Source of the DNA: Solirubrobacter ginsenosidimutans
GTDB lineage: Bacteria > Actinomycetota > Thermoleophilia > Solirubrobacterales > Solirubrobacteraceae
NCBI RefSeq assembly: GCF_027587205.1
Contig: NZ_JAPDOD010000036.1
Span: 1-64,000 of the forward strand
Length of the DNA: 64,000 nucleotides
Direction: 5' to 3'
Part shown: piece by piece, positions 51,642-60,567 of the stretch
Numbering within the stretch: the first letter of the stretch is position 1
Layout of the letters: each line of letters opens with the position of its first letter
Notes under the pieces: model-generated
What the model saw: only the letters and a program-made list of their open reading frames with translations
Databases searched by the model: none
Told to the model about the DNA's origin: nothing
Translations under genes and position numbers: made by a program

Positions 51642-52255
51642 TCCGCGTCCTGCTCATCGACGATCACGCGCTGGTGCGAGCCGGGCTCGCCCGGCTGATC
51701 GCCTCGGGGGAGGACATGGAGGTCGTCGGCGACGCGGGCGACGGCTCGACCGGGGCGACCCTCGCGCGCGACCTCAAGCCCGACGTGGCGCTCGTGGACC
51801 TCGCGATGCCGGGCATGGACGGCATCGAGACCACCCGCCGCGTCCGCGCCGCCAGCGAGCACACCCAGGTCGTCGTGCTGACCGCGTTCTCGGACCGCGT
51901 GCAGGTGCTCGGCGCGCTGGACGCCGGCGCGCGCGGCTACCTGCTCAAGGACGCCGAGCCGGACGAGCTGCTGCGCGGCATCCGCGCCGCCGCGCGTGGC
52001 GAGTCCCCGCTGGACCCGCGCGCCGCCCACGCCGTCCTCACCCGCGCGACGCCTGAGGCCGGCTCCACGCTCACCGCCCGCGAGCGCGAGGTCCTCAAGC
52101 TCGTCGCCGAAGGCCTGCCCAACAAGCAGATCGCCCGCGCGCTGGGGATCACGGACAAGACCGTGAAGGCGCACATGACGAAGATCTTCGCCGCGATCGG
52201 GGTGACCGACCGCACCGCGGCGGCGCTCTGGGCCCACAGAAACGGCGTCCGGTAG
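51638..52255 (+). CDS. NarL/FixJ-family response regulator
   Basis: 205 residues from a GTG at 51638. Receiver with acidic DD at 8-9, phosphoacceptor Asp54 in ALVDLAMPGMDG, VVVLTAF and LLKDAEP. LuxR-type helix-turn-helix TAREREVLKLVAEGLPNKQIARALGITDKTVKAHMTKIF at the C-terminus. It likely binds the palindrome at 50354-50377 or a related site. Confidence 0.94.
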   Translation: MIRVLLIDDHALVRAGLARLIASGEDMEVVGDAGDGSTGATLARDLKPDVALVDLAMPGMDGIETTRRVRAASEHTQVVVLTAFSDRVQVLGALDAGARGYLLKDAEPDELLRGIRAAARGESPLDPRAAHAVLTRATPEAGSTLTAREREVLKLVAEGLPNKQIARALGITDKTVKAHMTKIFAAIGVTDRTAAALWAHRNGVR

Positions 52256-52266
52256 GCTGCGGGTCA

Positions 52267-54174
52267 GTGGCAGAGCGCTTCGCCATCGCCCAGGTCGCGC
52301 CGCATCCGTTCGAGGATGCGAACGAGGTCGGGACGTTCGCGGCCGAGGTCTCGCGGGAACTCGCCGAGCGCGGGCACCGCGTCCTCCTGCTCGCCCCTTC
52401 GCGCTCGCCCGAGCTGGTGCGCGAGTCGCGCAAGCTGATCCGCGCCGCGCGCGAGACGCCTGAGGACTTCTTCGACCCGGACGGCGGGGTGCGGGTGCTC
52501 GGCGTCGGCGAGCTGCTGTTCTCCGGCAGCCGCCGCGGGATCAATCCCGCGCCCCCGGTCGACATCGCGCGCACGATCGAGGACGTGCTGGGCGCAGCGC
52601 CGCTGGACTTCGTCCACGTGCACGAGCCGTGGGCGCCGAGCGCCGGCTCCGTGGCGCTGCGGCACTCGCGCGCGCTCAACGTCGGCTCCTTCCACGCGCC
52701 CGCCGAGCGGGTGCTCTCCACGCAGGTGGCGCGGAAGTTCGTCGAGACCTTCTTCGGCCGCCTCGACGCCCGCACCGCCAGTTACGAGGCGACCGCCGAG
52801 CTGCTGAACCGTTACTTCCCGGCGCGGTACGAGCTCCTGCGCCCCGGCGTCACGAGCGAGACGCGGGTGGAGCGCGAGCCCGGCGCGCCGGTGCGGATCG
52901 TCTTCTCCGATCGCGAGGAGCGCGCCGCGCTGCGGCTCTTCCTGCGCGCTCTGCGCCACCTCCCGGAGGATCTGCCGTGGGAAGCGGTCGTCTACTCCAA
53001 GACGGGCGCGATCCCGACCCTGCGCTCGAGCCTGCGCAACCGGGTCACGGTCGTCGACGACGAAGAGCTCGCCCTCGCCGGCGCCGACGTCGTCGTCACG
53101 GCCTCGCTCGGCCAGCAGACCGCGCCCGGCGTGGTCGTGCGCGCGCTCGGCGCGGGCGCCGTCCCGCTCACCTCGCGCCTGCCGGTCTACGAGGAGATCC
53201 TGCGCCACGGCGACGTCGGCCTGCACTTCGAGCCCGGCGACGTCGACGTCCTCACCGAGCAGCTCGAGCGCCTGATCCGCGACGAGCCGCTGCGCACGAG
53301 CATCGCCGAGCACGGCGCGCAAGCGCGGGGGGAGCTGGCCTGGTCGCGCGTCGCCGACGAGGTCGAGGCGATCTACGCCCGCCTGGCCGCGCAGCGCCAC
53401 GACCCGGACCCCAGGCCCGAGGTCCGGGCACGGCTCGCGAAGCGCAAGCTGATCGAGGTCGACCTGCACATGCACACCGACCACTCCAGCGACTGCGCGA
53501 CACCGGTCGACGTGTTGCTGGCGACCGCCGTGGACGTCGGCCTGGGCGCGATCGCGGTGACCGACCACAACGAGGTCTCCGGCGCGCTGGACGCCCGCGA
53601 GAAGGCCGCCCAGTACGGCATCAAGGTGATCGTCGGCGAGGAGGTCATGACCGCCGACCAGGGCGAGGTTATCGGCCTGTTCATCGAGGAGAAGATCCCG
53701 CGCGGGATGACGCTCGCCGAGACGATCGCCGAGATCCGCCGCCAGGGCGGGATCGTCTACGTCCCGCATCCCTTCGACCGGATGCACTCGGTGCCGGACT
53801 ACGAGCACATGCTCGCCGTCGTCTCAGACATCGACGCGATCGAGGTCTTCAATCCGCGCATCGCCCTGCCGGCCTTCAACGAGGAGGCCGTGCGCTTCGC
53901 GGGCAAGTACCGGATCGTCGGCGGTGCAGGAAGTGATTCACACGTCGCCCAGGGCCTGGGCAGCGTCCGGATCAGCATGCGCGACTTCGACGGGCCCAAG
54001 GAGTTCCTCGAATCGCTGCGCGACGCCGACATCGCCGCCAAGCCCTCATCCCTGCGCTACGCAAGGGTTCAGGCGCTCAAGTTCCTGCAGACGAAGGCCG
54101 CTCCGTCGGCCGCTCGCGCGGCCACCCGCCGGCGCAAGGTGGCCAAGGCCGTCGCGGGGCGCGGCGGGCAGTGA
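52267..54174 (+). CDS. Glycosyltransferase (GT4-like) fused to PHP phosphoesterase
   Basis: 635 residues from a GTG at 52267. Residues 1-380 look like a GT-B glycosyltransferase (HPFEDANEVGTFAAEVSRELAERGHRVLLLAP, HVHEPWAPSAG, GVTSE hinge, GADVVVTASL, then GDVGLHFEPGDVDVLTEQL). Residues about 395-600 form a PHP domain with the metal motifs DLHMHTDHSSDC (from residue 399), AVTDHNEVSG, GEEVMTADQ, VPHPFDRMH and GAGSDSHVA. The tail is basic. A GT-PHP fusion would couple sugar transfer to phosphate removal on a glycan or lipid. Which substrates is unknown. Confidence 0.88.
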   Translation: MAERFAIAQVAPHPFEDANEVGTFAAEVSRELAERGHRVLLLAPSRSPELVRESRKLIRAARETPEDFFDPDGGVRVLGVGELLFSGSRRGINPAPPVDIARTIEDVLGAAPLDFVHVHEPWAPSAGSVALRHSRALNVGSFHAPAERVLSTQVARKFVETFFGRLDARTASYEATAELLNRYFPARYELLRPGVTSETRVEREPGAPVRIVFSDREERAALRLFLRALRHLPEDLPWEAVVYSKTGAIPTLRSSLRNRVTVVDDEELALAGADVVVTASLGQQTAPGVVVRALGAGAVPLTSRLPVYEEILRHGDVGLHFEPGDVDVLTEQLERLIRDEPLRTSIAEHGAQARGELAWSRVADEVEAIYARLAAQRHDPDPRPEVRARLAKRKLIEVDLHMHTDHSSDCATPVDVLLATAVDVGLGAIAVTDHNEVSGALDAREKAAQYGIKVIVGEEVMTADQGEVIGLFIEEKIPRGMTLAETIAEIRRQGGIVYVPHPFDRMHSVPDYEHMLAVVSDIDAIEVFNPRIALPAFNEEAVRFAGKYRIVGGAGSDSHVAQGLGSVRISMRDFDGPKEFLESLRDADIAAKPSSLRYARVQALKFLQTKAAPSAARAATRRRKVAKAVAGRGGQ

Positions 54175-54223
54175 GTTGCAGAGTGGAGGGGAACCCGGCC
54201 TCGGGGTGAAACCGGTCGGCGCA

Positions 54224-54829
54224 ATGCCCGCCACCGACGACGAGATCCGCGAGAAGTACCTCGAGCGCGCCATCCGCGAGCTCAACACGTTCACTCGCGA
54301 GCTACAGAGCTGTGACCGCTGCCCCCGTGGCAACCTGATGCCGGTCCTCGGCTCTGGCCACCCGCAAGCCGACGTGATGCTCCTCAAGCACGCGCCCACG
54401 CCCGCGGAGGTCGAGGAGGGCGTCGCGTTCTACGGCCGCGCCGGAACCGCCCTGATGAAGTCGCTCAAGCGGCTCGACATCGACCCCCTGGTCGTCTACG
54501 GCACCTTGTGTGTGAAGTGCCCGGTCGCCGACCCGCTGCTGGCCGCGCCGGAGTGCGTCGCGCGGCTGGTGGAGGAGATCGCGATCGTGCAGCCCAAGAT
54601 CATCGTGGTCATGGGTATGGAGGCGCTCGACATCCTCAACGAGCTGCAGCTGCCGCTCGCGCGCGAGGTGTTCGAGTCGCCCGGTGTCGTCCAGCGGCTG
54701 ACCCCGTCGATCGAGGCGCTCTACGTGCCCGACATCGACCGGTCGCTCGACGAGGAATCCGCCAAGCGCGCGTTCTGGAGCGCGTTCCGAGAGCTGGGGG
54801 GCTGGTGGGCCGACTTCCCTCCGTACTAG
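54224..54829 (+). CDS. Uracil-DNA glycosylase-superfamily protein, degenerate active site
   Basis: 201 residues from the ATG at 54224. An iron-sulfur-type pair CDRC near residue 30, GSGHPQADVMLLKHAP, YGRAGTALMKSLKRL and VYGTLCVKCPVADP follow the order of family-4 UDGs (cluster Cys, motif A, FxGRAG, NVVKC). The catalytic GEAPGxxE motif reads KHAPTPAE, and no HPS motif is seen at the C-terminus. It probably binds DNA or nucleotides with altered chemistry. Its end overlaps the next gene by 25 bp. Confidence 0.7.
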   Translation: MPATDDEIREKYLERAIRELNTFTRELQSCDRCPRGNLMPVLGSGHPQADVMLLKHAPTPAEVEEGVAFYGRAGTALMKSLKRLDIDPLVVYGTLCVKCPVADPLLAAPECVARLVEEIAIVQPKIIVVMGMEALDILNELQLPLAREVFESPGVVQRLTPSIEALYVPDIDRSLDEESAKRAFWSAFRELGGWWADFPPY

Positions 54830-55428
54830 GCCTCGCCGACCTCGAATCGGTCGAGGTGGGAGAGGGCGTCTACCGGCCGATCGCCCGGGCCCTGGGCGTC
54901 TCGGCGTTCGGCGTGAACGCCTACACCGGGCCGCGGGCGGGGGACGAGGTGATCGAGCCCCACGACGAGCAGGGCCACGGGTCCGGCCGGCACGAGGAGC
55001 TCTACGTCGTGCTGACCGGCCGGGCCGAGTTCGAGCTCGACGGCGAGACGATCGACGCGCCGCCCGGCACGCTGGTCTTCGCCCGCCCGGAGCAGCATCG
55101 CGCCGCGAAGGCGGCCGAGGACGACACGACGGTCCTGGTGATCGGCGGCAAGCCGGGGGCGGCCGGGCCGCCGTCGCCGTTCGAGTACTGGTACCGCGCG
55201 ACCCCGGCCTACCGCTCCGGCGACTACGCGCGTGCCTACGAGATCGCAGCGGAGGGCCTGGAGGCCCACCCGGACAACCCGTCGCTGCAGTACAACCTCG
55301 CGTGTTACGCGGCGCTCGCCGGCCGGCGCGAAGACGCGCTCGCGCATCTCGAGGTCGCCTTCGCGAACAATCCCGAGACGCGCGAGTGGGCGTCCAAGGA
55401 CGCCGATCTCGAGTCGCTACGTCTGTAG
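54805..55428 (+). CDS. Cupin domain plus TPR protein
   Basis: 207 residues from a GTG at 54805, overlapping the previous gene by 25 bp. The cupin barrel (about 30-120) has GRHEELYVVLTGRAEFELDGETIDAPPGTLVFARPEQHRA with metal-ligand-like His/Glu/His. A C-terminal TPR segment (YAAEGLEAHPDNPSLQYNLACYAAL type) follows. It may be a small-molecule sensor or scaffold. Convergent with the MDR gene, overlapping by 12 bp. Confidence 0.78.
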   Translation: MGRLPSVLGLADLESVEVGEGVYRPIARALGVSAFGVNAYTGPRAGDEVIEPHDEQGHGSGRHEELYVVLTGRAEFELDGETIDAPPGTLVFARPEQHRAAKAAEDDTTVLVIGGKPGAAGPPSPFEYWYRATPAYRSGDYARAYEIAAEGLEAHPDNPSLQYNLACYAALAGRREDALAHLEVAFANNPETREWASKDADLESLRL

Positions 55429-56355
55429 GACGATCTTCCCGAGCTTGCCGCCGGCCAGGAAGCGCTCGTAGGCCGCGGGGGCGTCCGCCAACGCGAACGT
55501 CTCGGTCACGGGGACGGACAGATCGCCGGACGCGAACCCCGGCAGGACCATCTTCTCCATCAGCCGCGCGGCGATCGCCTTCTCCTCGATCGGCCGGTTG
55601 CGCAGGGTCGAGCCGTGGATGCGCCCGCGCTTACCCATCAGCTTGACCAGGTTGATCTCGGTCTTGGCCCCCGCGCCGACGCCGATGATGCAGATCCGGC
55701 CACCGGTCGCGAGTGCGTCGAGGTTCTCGGACAGGTTCTGCGCGCCGACGAGCTCGAGGATCACGTCGTACTCGCCCTCGGACGCGAAGCCCTCCGTAGA
55801 GATCGCGTGGACGCCGAGGGCCGCGATCTGGGCCCGGTGCTGCTCGTTGCGCACGGTCGCGGTCACGCGCGCGCCGGTCATCGTGCCGAGCTGGACGGCC
55901 GCCATCCCGACCCCGCCCGCGGCGCCGTGGACGAGCAGCCGCTCGCCGCACATCAGCCCCGCCTGGGTGAAGAGGGCGTCGTGGGCCGTCGTGAACGCCT
56001 CGGGCACGCCGCCCGCCGCGGTCCAGTCGAGCTCCTCCGGGACGGGCATCGCCGTGCGCTCGTGGACGACCGCGAGCTCGGCCTGCCCGCCGCCGGCCAC
56101 GATCGCCATCACGCGATCGCCCGGTTCGAAACGCCCGGCTCGCCGCCCGCAGCTCAGGACCTCTCCGGCGATCTCCAGCCCGGGGATGTCCTGCGGGACG
56201 CCGGGCGGCGCGGGGTAGCCCCCGGCGAGCTGCATCATGTCGGCGCCGTTGAGGCCGGCGGCCTTGACGCGGACCAGGAGCTGGCCGTCCTGGGGCTCCG
56301 GATCCGGGTGTTCGACGACCTCGATCCGGCCATCGCGGATGGTGGCGGCACGCAT
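55417..56355 (-). CDS. MDR-superfamily quinone oxidoreductase
   Basis: 312 residues. A zinc-free medium-chain reductase with GroES-like N-terminus (AAGLNGADMMQLAGGYPAPPG) and Rossmann domain (LLVHGAAGGVGMAAVQLG). The end (LADAPAAYERFLAGGKLGKIVL) is typical of the NADPH:quinone/PIG3 group. It likely reduces quinones or enones with NADPH in the cytosol. Divergent from the lipase-like gene. Confidence 0.92.
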   Translation of the reverse strand: MRAATIRDGRIEVVEHPDPEPQDGQLLVRVKAAGLNGADMMQLAGGYPAPPGVPQDIPGLEIAGEVLSCGRRAGRFEPGDRVMAIVAGGGQAELAVVHERTAMPVPEELDWTAAGGVPEAFTTAHDALFTQAGLMCGERLLVHGAAGGVGMAAVQLGTMTGARVTATVRNEQHRAQIAALGVHAISTEGFASEGEYDVILELVGAQNLSENLDALATGGRICIIGVGAGAKTEINLVKLMGKRGRIHGSTLRNRPIEEKAIAARLMEKMVLPGFASGDLSVPVTETFALADAPAAYERFLAGGKLGKIVLQT

Positions 56356-56418
56356 GCTCGCGAGGCTACTCCCCGTTCGTCGTGTACGTATTGCGACTGA
56401 ATGGGGTAAACCTTTTCC

Positions 56419-57186
56419 GTGGGCGTATCACTTCCGCACTTCCCCCCGCTCTGGCGCGAAGGTCTCGCCGGCGTGGAGGCCGCGGCGCTGTTCCGCAGCT
56501 CGGTGTGGCGGGGCGGCGGGGTGCCGGACGGCGAAGGGCGCCCCGTGCTGCTGATCCCCGGGTTCATGGCGGGCGACGGCTCGATGTCGACGATGACCCG
56601 CTGGCTGCGCGAGAACGGCTACCGCCCGCACCGGGCCGGGATCCGCGCCAATGTGGGCTGCAGCGAGGAATACCTCGCGCGGCTCGAGGTCCGCCTGGAG
56701 GAGCTGGCGGACATCACCGGCCACCGCGTGGCGATCATCGGGCAGTCGCGCGGAGGGGTCTTCGCGCGGGTGCTGGGAGCGCGTCGCCCGGACCTGGTGA
56801 GCGGGATCGTGACCCTCGGCGCGCCGACCGTGCGCCAGCTCAGCGCCCACCCGTTCGTGCTCGCCCAAGTACTCGTCGTGGGGGCGCTGGGCACCGGCAA
56901 GGTCCCCGGCATGTTCCGCGTGAGCTGCCTGCGGGGCGCCTGCTGCAAGCGTTTCCGCGCCGATTTGGCAGGCCCGTTCCCGGACGAGGTCGGCTACACC
57001 GCGCTGTATTCGAAGACCGACGGCGTCGTCGACTGGCACGCCTGCCTGGACCCGGCCGCGAACCAGGTCGAGGTGCGCGCGTCGCACCTCGGGATGGGCC
57101 TCAACGCGGAGGTCTACGCCGAGGTCGGCAACGCGCTCGGCTCCTTCGCCGACGACGACGGTGAGTTCTGGGCCGAAGCGGCCTAG
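56419..57186 (+). CDS. Alpha/beta hydrolase, lipase-like
   Basis: 255 residues from a GTG at 56419, without signal peptide. VLLIPGFMAGDGSM (oxyanion HG-like loop), nucleophile Ser in IIGQSRGGVFARVLG, acid Asp in KTDGVVDW and His in VRASHLGMG form a plausible triad. Several Cys occur in the lid (VSCLRGACCKRF). Likely an esterase or lipase of unknown substrate. A small hypothetical gene follows 11 bp on. Confidence 0.83.
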   Translation: MGVSLPHFPPLWREGLAGVEAAALFRSSVWRGGGVPDGEGRPVLLIPGFMAGDGSMSTMTRWLRENGYRPHRAGIRANVGCSEEYLARLEVRLEELADITGHRVAIIGQSRGGVFARVLGARRPDLVSGIVTLGAPTVRQLSAHPFVLAQVLVVGALGTGKVPGMFRVSCLRGACCKRFRADLAGPFPDEVGYTALYSKTDGVVDWHACLDPAANQVEVRASHLGMGLNAEVYAEVGNALGSFADDDGEFWAEAA

Positions 57187-57196
57187 ACTCGGTTGT

Positions 57197-57406
57197 ATGC
57201 CCCGTCAAGAGCCCGCCCGCAGTCAGACGGCCGGCGAGCCGCCACCCATGAAGTTGAAAGTGCAGCTGGACGCGAAGGGCGAGTGGCAGGCCGTTGAGCC
57301 GCCGCGCGAGATGGTCGAGACCATCGAGGCCGCCGAGCGCCCGCCCACGCCGGACGATCCCCGCGCCAGCTCCTGGCGCCAGATCCCGCCGTTCGGCGGC
57401 GCCTAG
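57197..57406 (+). CDS. Small hypothetical protein
   Basis: 69 residues from the ATG at 57197. Hydrophilic, Pro/Glu-rich with a short LKVQLDAKGEWQ strand; predicted disordered. It follows the hydrolase closely and may be co-transcribed. No family known. Confidence 0.5.
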   Translation: MPRQEPARSQTAGEPPPMKLKVQLDAKGEWQAVEPPREMVETIEAAERPPTPDDPRASSWRQIPPFGGA

Positions 57407-57439
57407 CCCGCCCGCGTCGTCCCGCGGCGCACGGTTCTC

Positions 57440-58378
57440 CTATCGCGCCACTGACGTGCCGCTGGCCAGCAGCTTCCCGTCGACCGTCACGCGCACGCGC
57501 AGCTTGCCGTGCCGCGGCGGGATCGTCAAAGCCGCCAATCCGGTCACGGCCACCGTTTGCGTGTAGGCCTTCTCGCCACCACCGCTCACTTTGAACTGCG
57601 CCGAGCAGGGCAGAGGACAGGTGACCCTCGCCACGCTCAGCCGGTGCTCTCGCCGGAGCGCGCGGTCGCGGATCGTGGCGGTGGCGGTCGCGATCGGACC
57701 GGCCGGCGCCGAGACCGCGCGTCTCGCACTCGGTTGCAGGGACTCGACCGCGTAGGGGTACACCCCTTTCGCATACACCGGTATCGAATCCGTAGGGTGG
57801 GATTGACCTGAGACGAAGCCAGTGGTGGCGAACGCGTACCAACCGGTCCAGCGCTCGCTGATGAGGACGGGAGCCGAGCCTTCCCCGAGCACTTGACAGT
57901 CGGTCGCCTGCGGCGAGCGACACACGGCGAGCGAGCCGCCGCTGAACGGGCCCCACGGCGCGCCCCAGCCGCCTGAGACCTCCGCGAGGACCGCCGAAAG
58001 CGTCCCGCCGACGGCGGGCACACCCGCGACCGCCGGCGGAGCCGTGACCACGTAGGGGCCGAGCCAAGGCGGTGTACGAACGGCCTTCACGACCATGTCG
58101 TCCTCGCTCCATCGCGCTTCGTAGCTGTCGCCGGCCGCGATGGCCGTCAGGTCGACGTAGCCCTCGGGCGTCATCGGCGTCGGCGTCGACTCACAGGCTC
58201 CGCCGGCGGGACAACGGACCACCTCGACTTTGCCGGCCCAGGCCTTCGGGCCAGGGACCGCGTGGAGGTACGGCGTGTCACCGGCTCTCCAGTCGAGATA
58301 CCGCGTCGACGACTGGCCGTACGCGGGTGTGACGGAACACCACGCGATCATCGCTGTGGCGGCGCAGACCCATCTCAT
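57440..58378 (-). CDS. Secreted beta-rich protein, unknown
   Basis: 312 residues from an ATG at 58378. Signal peptide WVCAATAMIAWCSVTPAYGQ. The mature part has repeated Ser/Pro/Gly-rich segments resembling Ig-like surface domains (PAVAGVPAVGGTLSAV, GWGAPWGPF) and cysteines in pairs (CPAGGAC, CRSPQATDC, CPLPC). It ends in IPPRHGKLRVRVTVDGKLLASGT. Structural or adhesive role suspected; no family recognised. Confidence 0.6.
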   Translation of the reverse strand: MRWVCAATAMIAWCSVTPAYGQSSTRYLDWRAGDTPYLHAVPGPKAWAGKVEVVRCPAGGACESTPTPMTPEGYVDLTAIAAGDSYEARWSEDDMVVKAVRTPPWLGPYVVTAPPAVAGVPAVGGTLSAVLAEVSGGWGAPWGPFSGGSLAVCRSPQATDCQVLGEGSAPVLISERWTGWYAFATTGFVSGQSHPTDSIPVYAKGVYPYAVESLQPSARRAVSAPAGPIATATATIRDRALRREHRLSVARVTCPLPCSAQFKVSGGGEKAYTQTVAVTGLAALTIPPRHGKLRVRVTVDGKLLASGTSVAR

Positions 58379-58425
58379 GAGGCGAACGTAGCTCGCGTCC
58401 GACGCAATCGGACGCGACCGAACGG

Positions 58426-59811
58426 TTAAGCTTCGCGGTCCGGGTTCTGCACGCCGTCGGGACCCGCCTCGAAGAGCGCGACGCACTCGATGTGCGGGGT
58501 CTGCGGGAACATGTCGACGGGGCGCACCTTGATCAGCTTGTAGCCCGCCTCGACCAGCTGGGCCGCGTTGGGCGCCAGCGTCGTCGGGTTGCAGGAGACG
58601 TAGACGATCCGCGCCGGCGCGGCGTCGACGATCCGGCGCACGATCTTCTGGGAGAGGCCGGCGCGCGGCGGGTCGATGACCGCGAGGTCCGGCTTGCCCT
58701 CCTTCTCGACGAGCTCGCGCAGGGCCAGCCGCGCGTCACCCGCGTAGAAGGACGCGTTGACGATCTCGTTGATGCGGGCGTTCTCGAGGGCGTCGGCGAC
58801 GGCGGGCTCGATGATCTCCAAGCCGATCACCTTGCGGGCGCGGGCGGCCATGTTCAGGCCGATCGTGCCGATGCCGCAGTAGAGGTCGAAGACGCGCTCG
58901 CTGCCGCGCAGGCCGGCGAACTCGATGGCGATGCCGTAGAGCCGCTCGGCCATCTCGGTGTTGGTCTGGAAGAACGCCTCGGGCGAGATCAGGAAGTCGA
59001 GGTCGTTGAGCTGCTCGGTCAGCTGGGGAGCGCCGGAGAGCAGCATCGACTCGCCGCCGTAGGTGCTCTCGCCGAGGTCGGAGGTCTGGGTCCACCAGAG
59101 GCCGTCGGCGTCGACGGCGTCGATGAAGCCGTCGACGTCGAACTTGCCGGGCGAGGTGATCAGGCGCACCTGGGTCTGACCCGTGCGCCGGCCCTCGCGG
59201 ATGACGACGTTGCGCAGGAAGCCGCGGTGGTCCTTGCGATCCCACGCCGTCAGGCGCTCGATCTTGCAGAACTGCAGGACCTGCTCGCGCAGCTCGTTGG
59301 ACTTCTCGCTGGCGAGCTTGCAATCGACCATCGGCACGATCTCGTTCCAGCGGCCGGGCGCGTGGAAGCCGCACACCAGCTCGCCCTGCTCGTCGGTGCC
59401 GAACGAGTACTCGAGCTTGTTGCGGTAGCGCCACTGCTCGACGGCGGGCACGATCGGCTCGATCTCGATGTCGTCGAGCTTGCCAATGCGCTTCAGAGCG
59501 TCGGCGACCTGCTCCGTCTTGACCTCGAGCTGGCGCTCGTAGGAGAGCACCTGCCACGGCGCGCCGGGGTGGTCGGCGAACTCGGGGACGCGCTCGGGCG
59601 AGGGCTCGAGGATCTCGATCGCCCGCGCCTCGGCGTAGGCCTTCTTGGCCTTGCCGACCTCGGCACGGACCTTGTCGCCAGGGATGCCGCCGGCCACGAA
59701 CACGACGTATCCCTCGCGCCGGGCGACGCCGTTGCCGCCGTGGGCCAGGGAATCGATCGTGAGTTCCAGCACGTCGCCGCGCGACGGCCGGGTGAAAGTT
59801 GCCGAAGACAT
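58426..59811 (-). CDS. RlmD/RumA-type 23S rRNA 5-methyluridine methyltransferase
   Basis: 461 residues from an ATG at 59811. N-terminal TRAM domain (DVLELTIDSLAHGGNGVARREGYVVFV), SAM site DLYCGIGTIGLNMA, ADIDPPRAG-type loop AVIDPPRAGL and the catalytic Cys in VYVSCNPTTLA. It methylates U in 23S rRNA or tRNA. The four N-terminal Fe-S cysteines of E. coli RumA are not all seen. It is divergent from map across 21 bp. Confidence 0.92.
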   Translation of the reverse strand: MSSATFTRPSRGDVLELTIDSLAHGGNGVARREGYVVFVAGGIPGDKVRAEVGKAKKAYAEARAIEILEPSPERVPEFADHPGAPWQVLSYERQLEVKTEQVADALKRIGKLDDIEIEPIVPAVEQWRYRNKLEYSFGTDEQGELVCGFHAPGRWNEIVPMVDCKLASEKSNELREQVLQFCKIERLTAWDRKDHRGFLRNVVIREGRRTGQTQVRLITSPGKFDVDGFIDAVDADGLWWTQTSDLGESTYGGESMLLSGAPQLTEQLNDLDFLISPEAFFQTNTEMAERLYGIAIEFAGLRGSERVFDLYCGIGTIGLNMAARARKVIGLEIIEPAVADALENARINEIVNASFYAGDARLALRELVEKEGKPDLAVIDPPRAGLSQKIVRRIVDAAPARIVYVSCNPTTLAPNAAQLVEAGYKLIKVRPVDMFPQTPHIECVALFEAGPDGVQNPDREA

Positions 59812-59832
59812 GAGATGTGTGAGGATGACAGG

Positions 59833-60567
59833 GTGTCCATCGATGACCCTGATGAGCTGGCCGCCTTGCGGGCCGCGGGCCGCGTCGTCGCCGAGACGAT
59901 CCGCGAGATGGCCCGGCGCGTACGCCCGGGCGTGACCACGGCCGAGCTCGACGAGGTCGCGGCGCAGGTGTTCGCCCGCCACGGCGCCCGCTCGGGCCCG
60001 ATGCTCGACTACGACTTCCCCGGCACGACCTGCATCTCGCTCGACGACGAGTGCGTGCACGGCATCCCGGGCAAGCGCCGCCTGCGCGAAGGGCAGCTCG
60101 TCAAGCTCGACGTCACCGCCGAGCTCGACGGCTTCTACGCCGACGCCTGCCGCACCGTGCAGGTCGGGAAGGTCAAGCCGCGCGAGCAGCGGCTCTCCGC
60201 CGCCGCGCAGTCCGCGCTGCGGCTCGGCCTGGAGGCGGCGCGCGCCGGCAACAACGTGGGTGCGATCGGCGCGGCCGTGCAGGCCGAGGTCGAGCGCCGC
60301 GGCTTCAACGTCTGCGCCGAGCTCACCGGCCACGGCATCGGCCGCCGGATCCACGAGGAGCCCGACGTCCCGAACATCGCCTGGGACGGCCCGGAGCTGA
60401 CGAACGGGCTCGTGATCACGGTCGAGCCGATCATCGCCGCGGGCGCGGGCGAGGTCTACGTGGACGACGACGGGTGGACGATCCGCACCGAGGACGGCTC
60501 GCCCTCAGCGCACTTCGAACACACGATCGTCATCACCGACGCCGCCCCGATCCTCCTCACGGCCTAG
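59833..60567 (+). CDS. map: Methionine aminopeptidase, type I
   Basis: 244 residues from a GTG at 59833. The five metal ligands: Asp in LVKLDVTAELDGFYADACRT (two Asp), His in TGHGIGRRIHEEP, Glu in VITVEPIIAAG and Glu in HFEHTIVIT. CISLDDECVHGIPG precedes them. It removes N-terminal Met from new proteins. It is divergent from the rRNA methylase, and its 3' end overlaps the convergent XRE-type gene by 63 bp. Confidence 0.95.
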   Translation: MSIDDPDELAALRAAGRVVAETIREMARRVRPGVTTAELDEVAAQVFARHGARSGPMLDYDFPGTTCISLDDECVHGIPGKRRLREGQLVKLDVTAELDGFYADACRTVQVGKVKPREQRLSAAAQSALRLGLEAARAGNNVGAIGAAVQAEVERRGFNVCAELTGHGIGRRIHEEPDVPNIAWDGPELTNGLVITVEPIIAAGAGEVYVDDDGWTIRTEDGSPSAHFEHTIVITDAAPILLTA

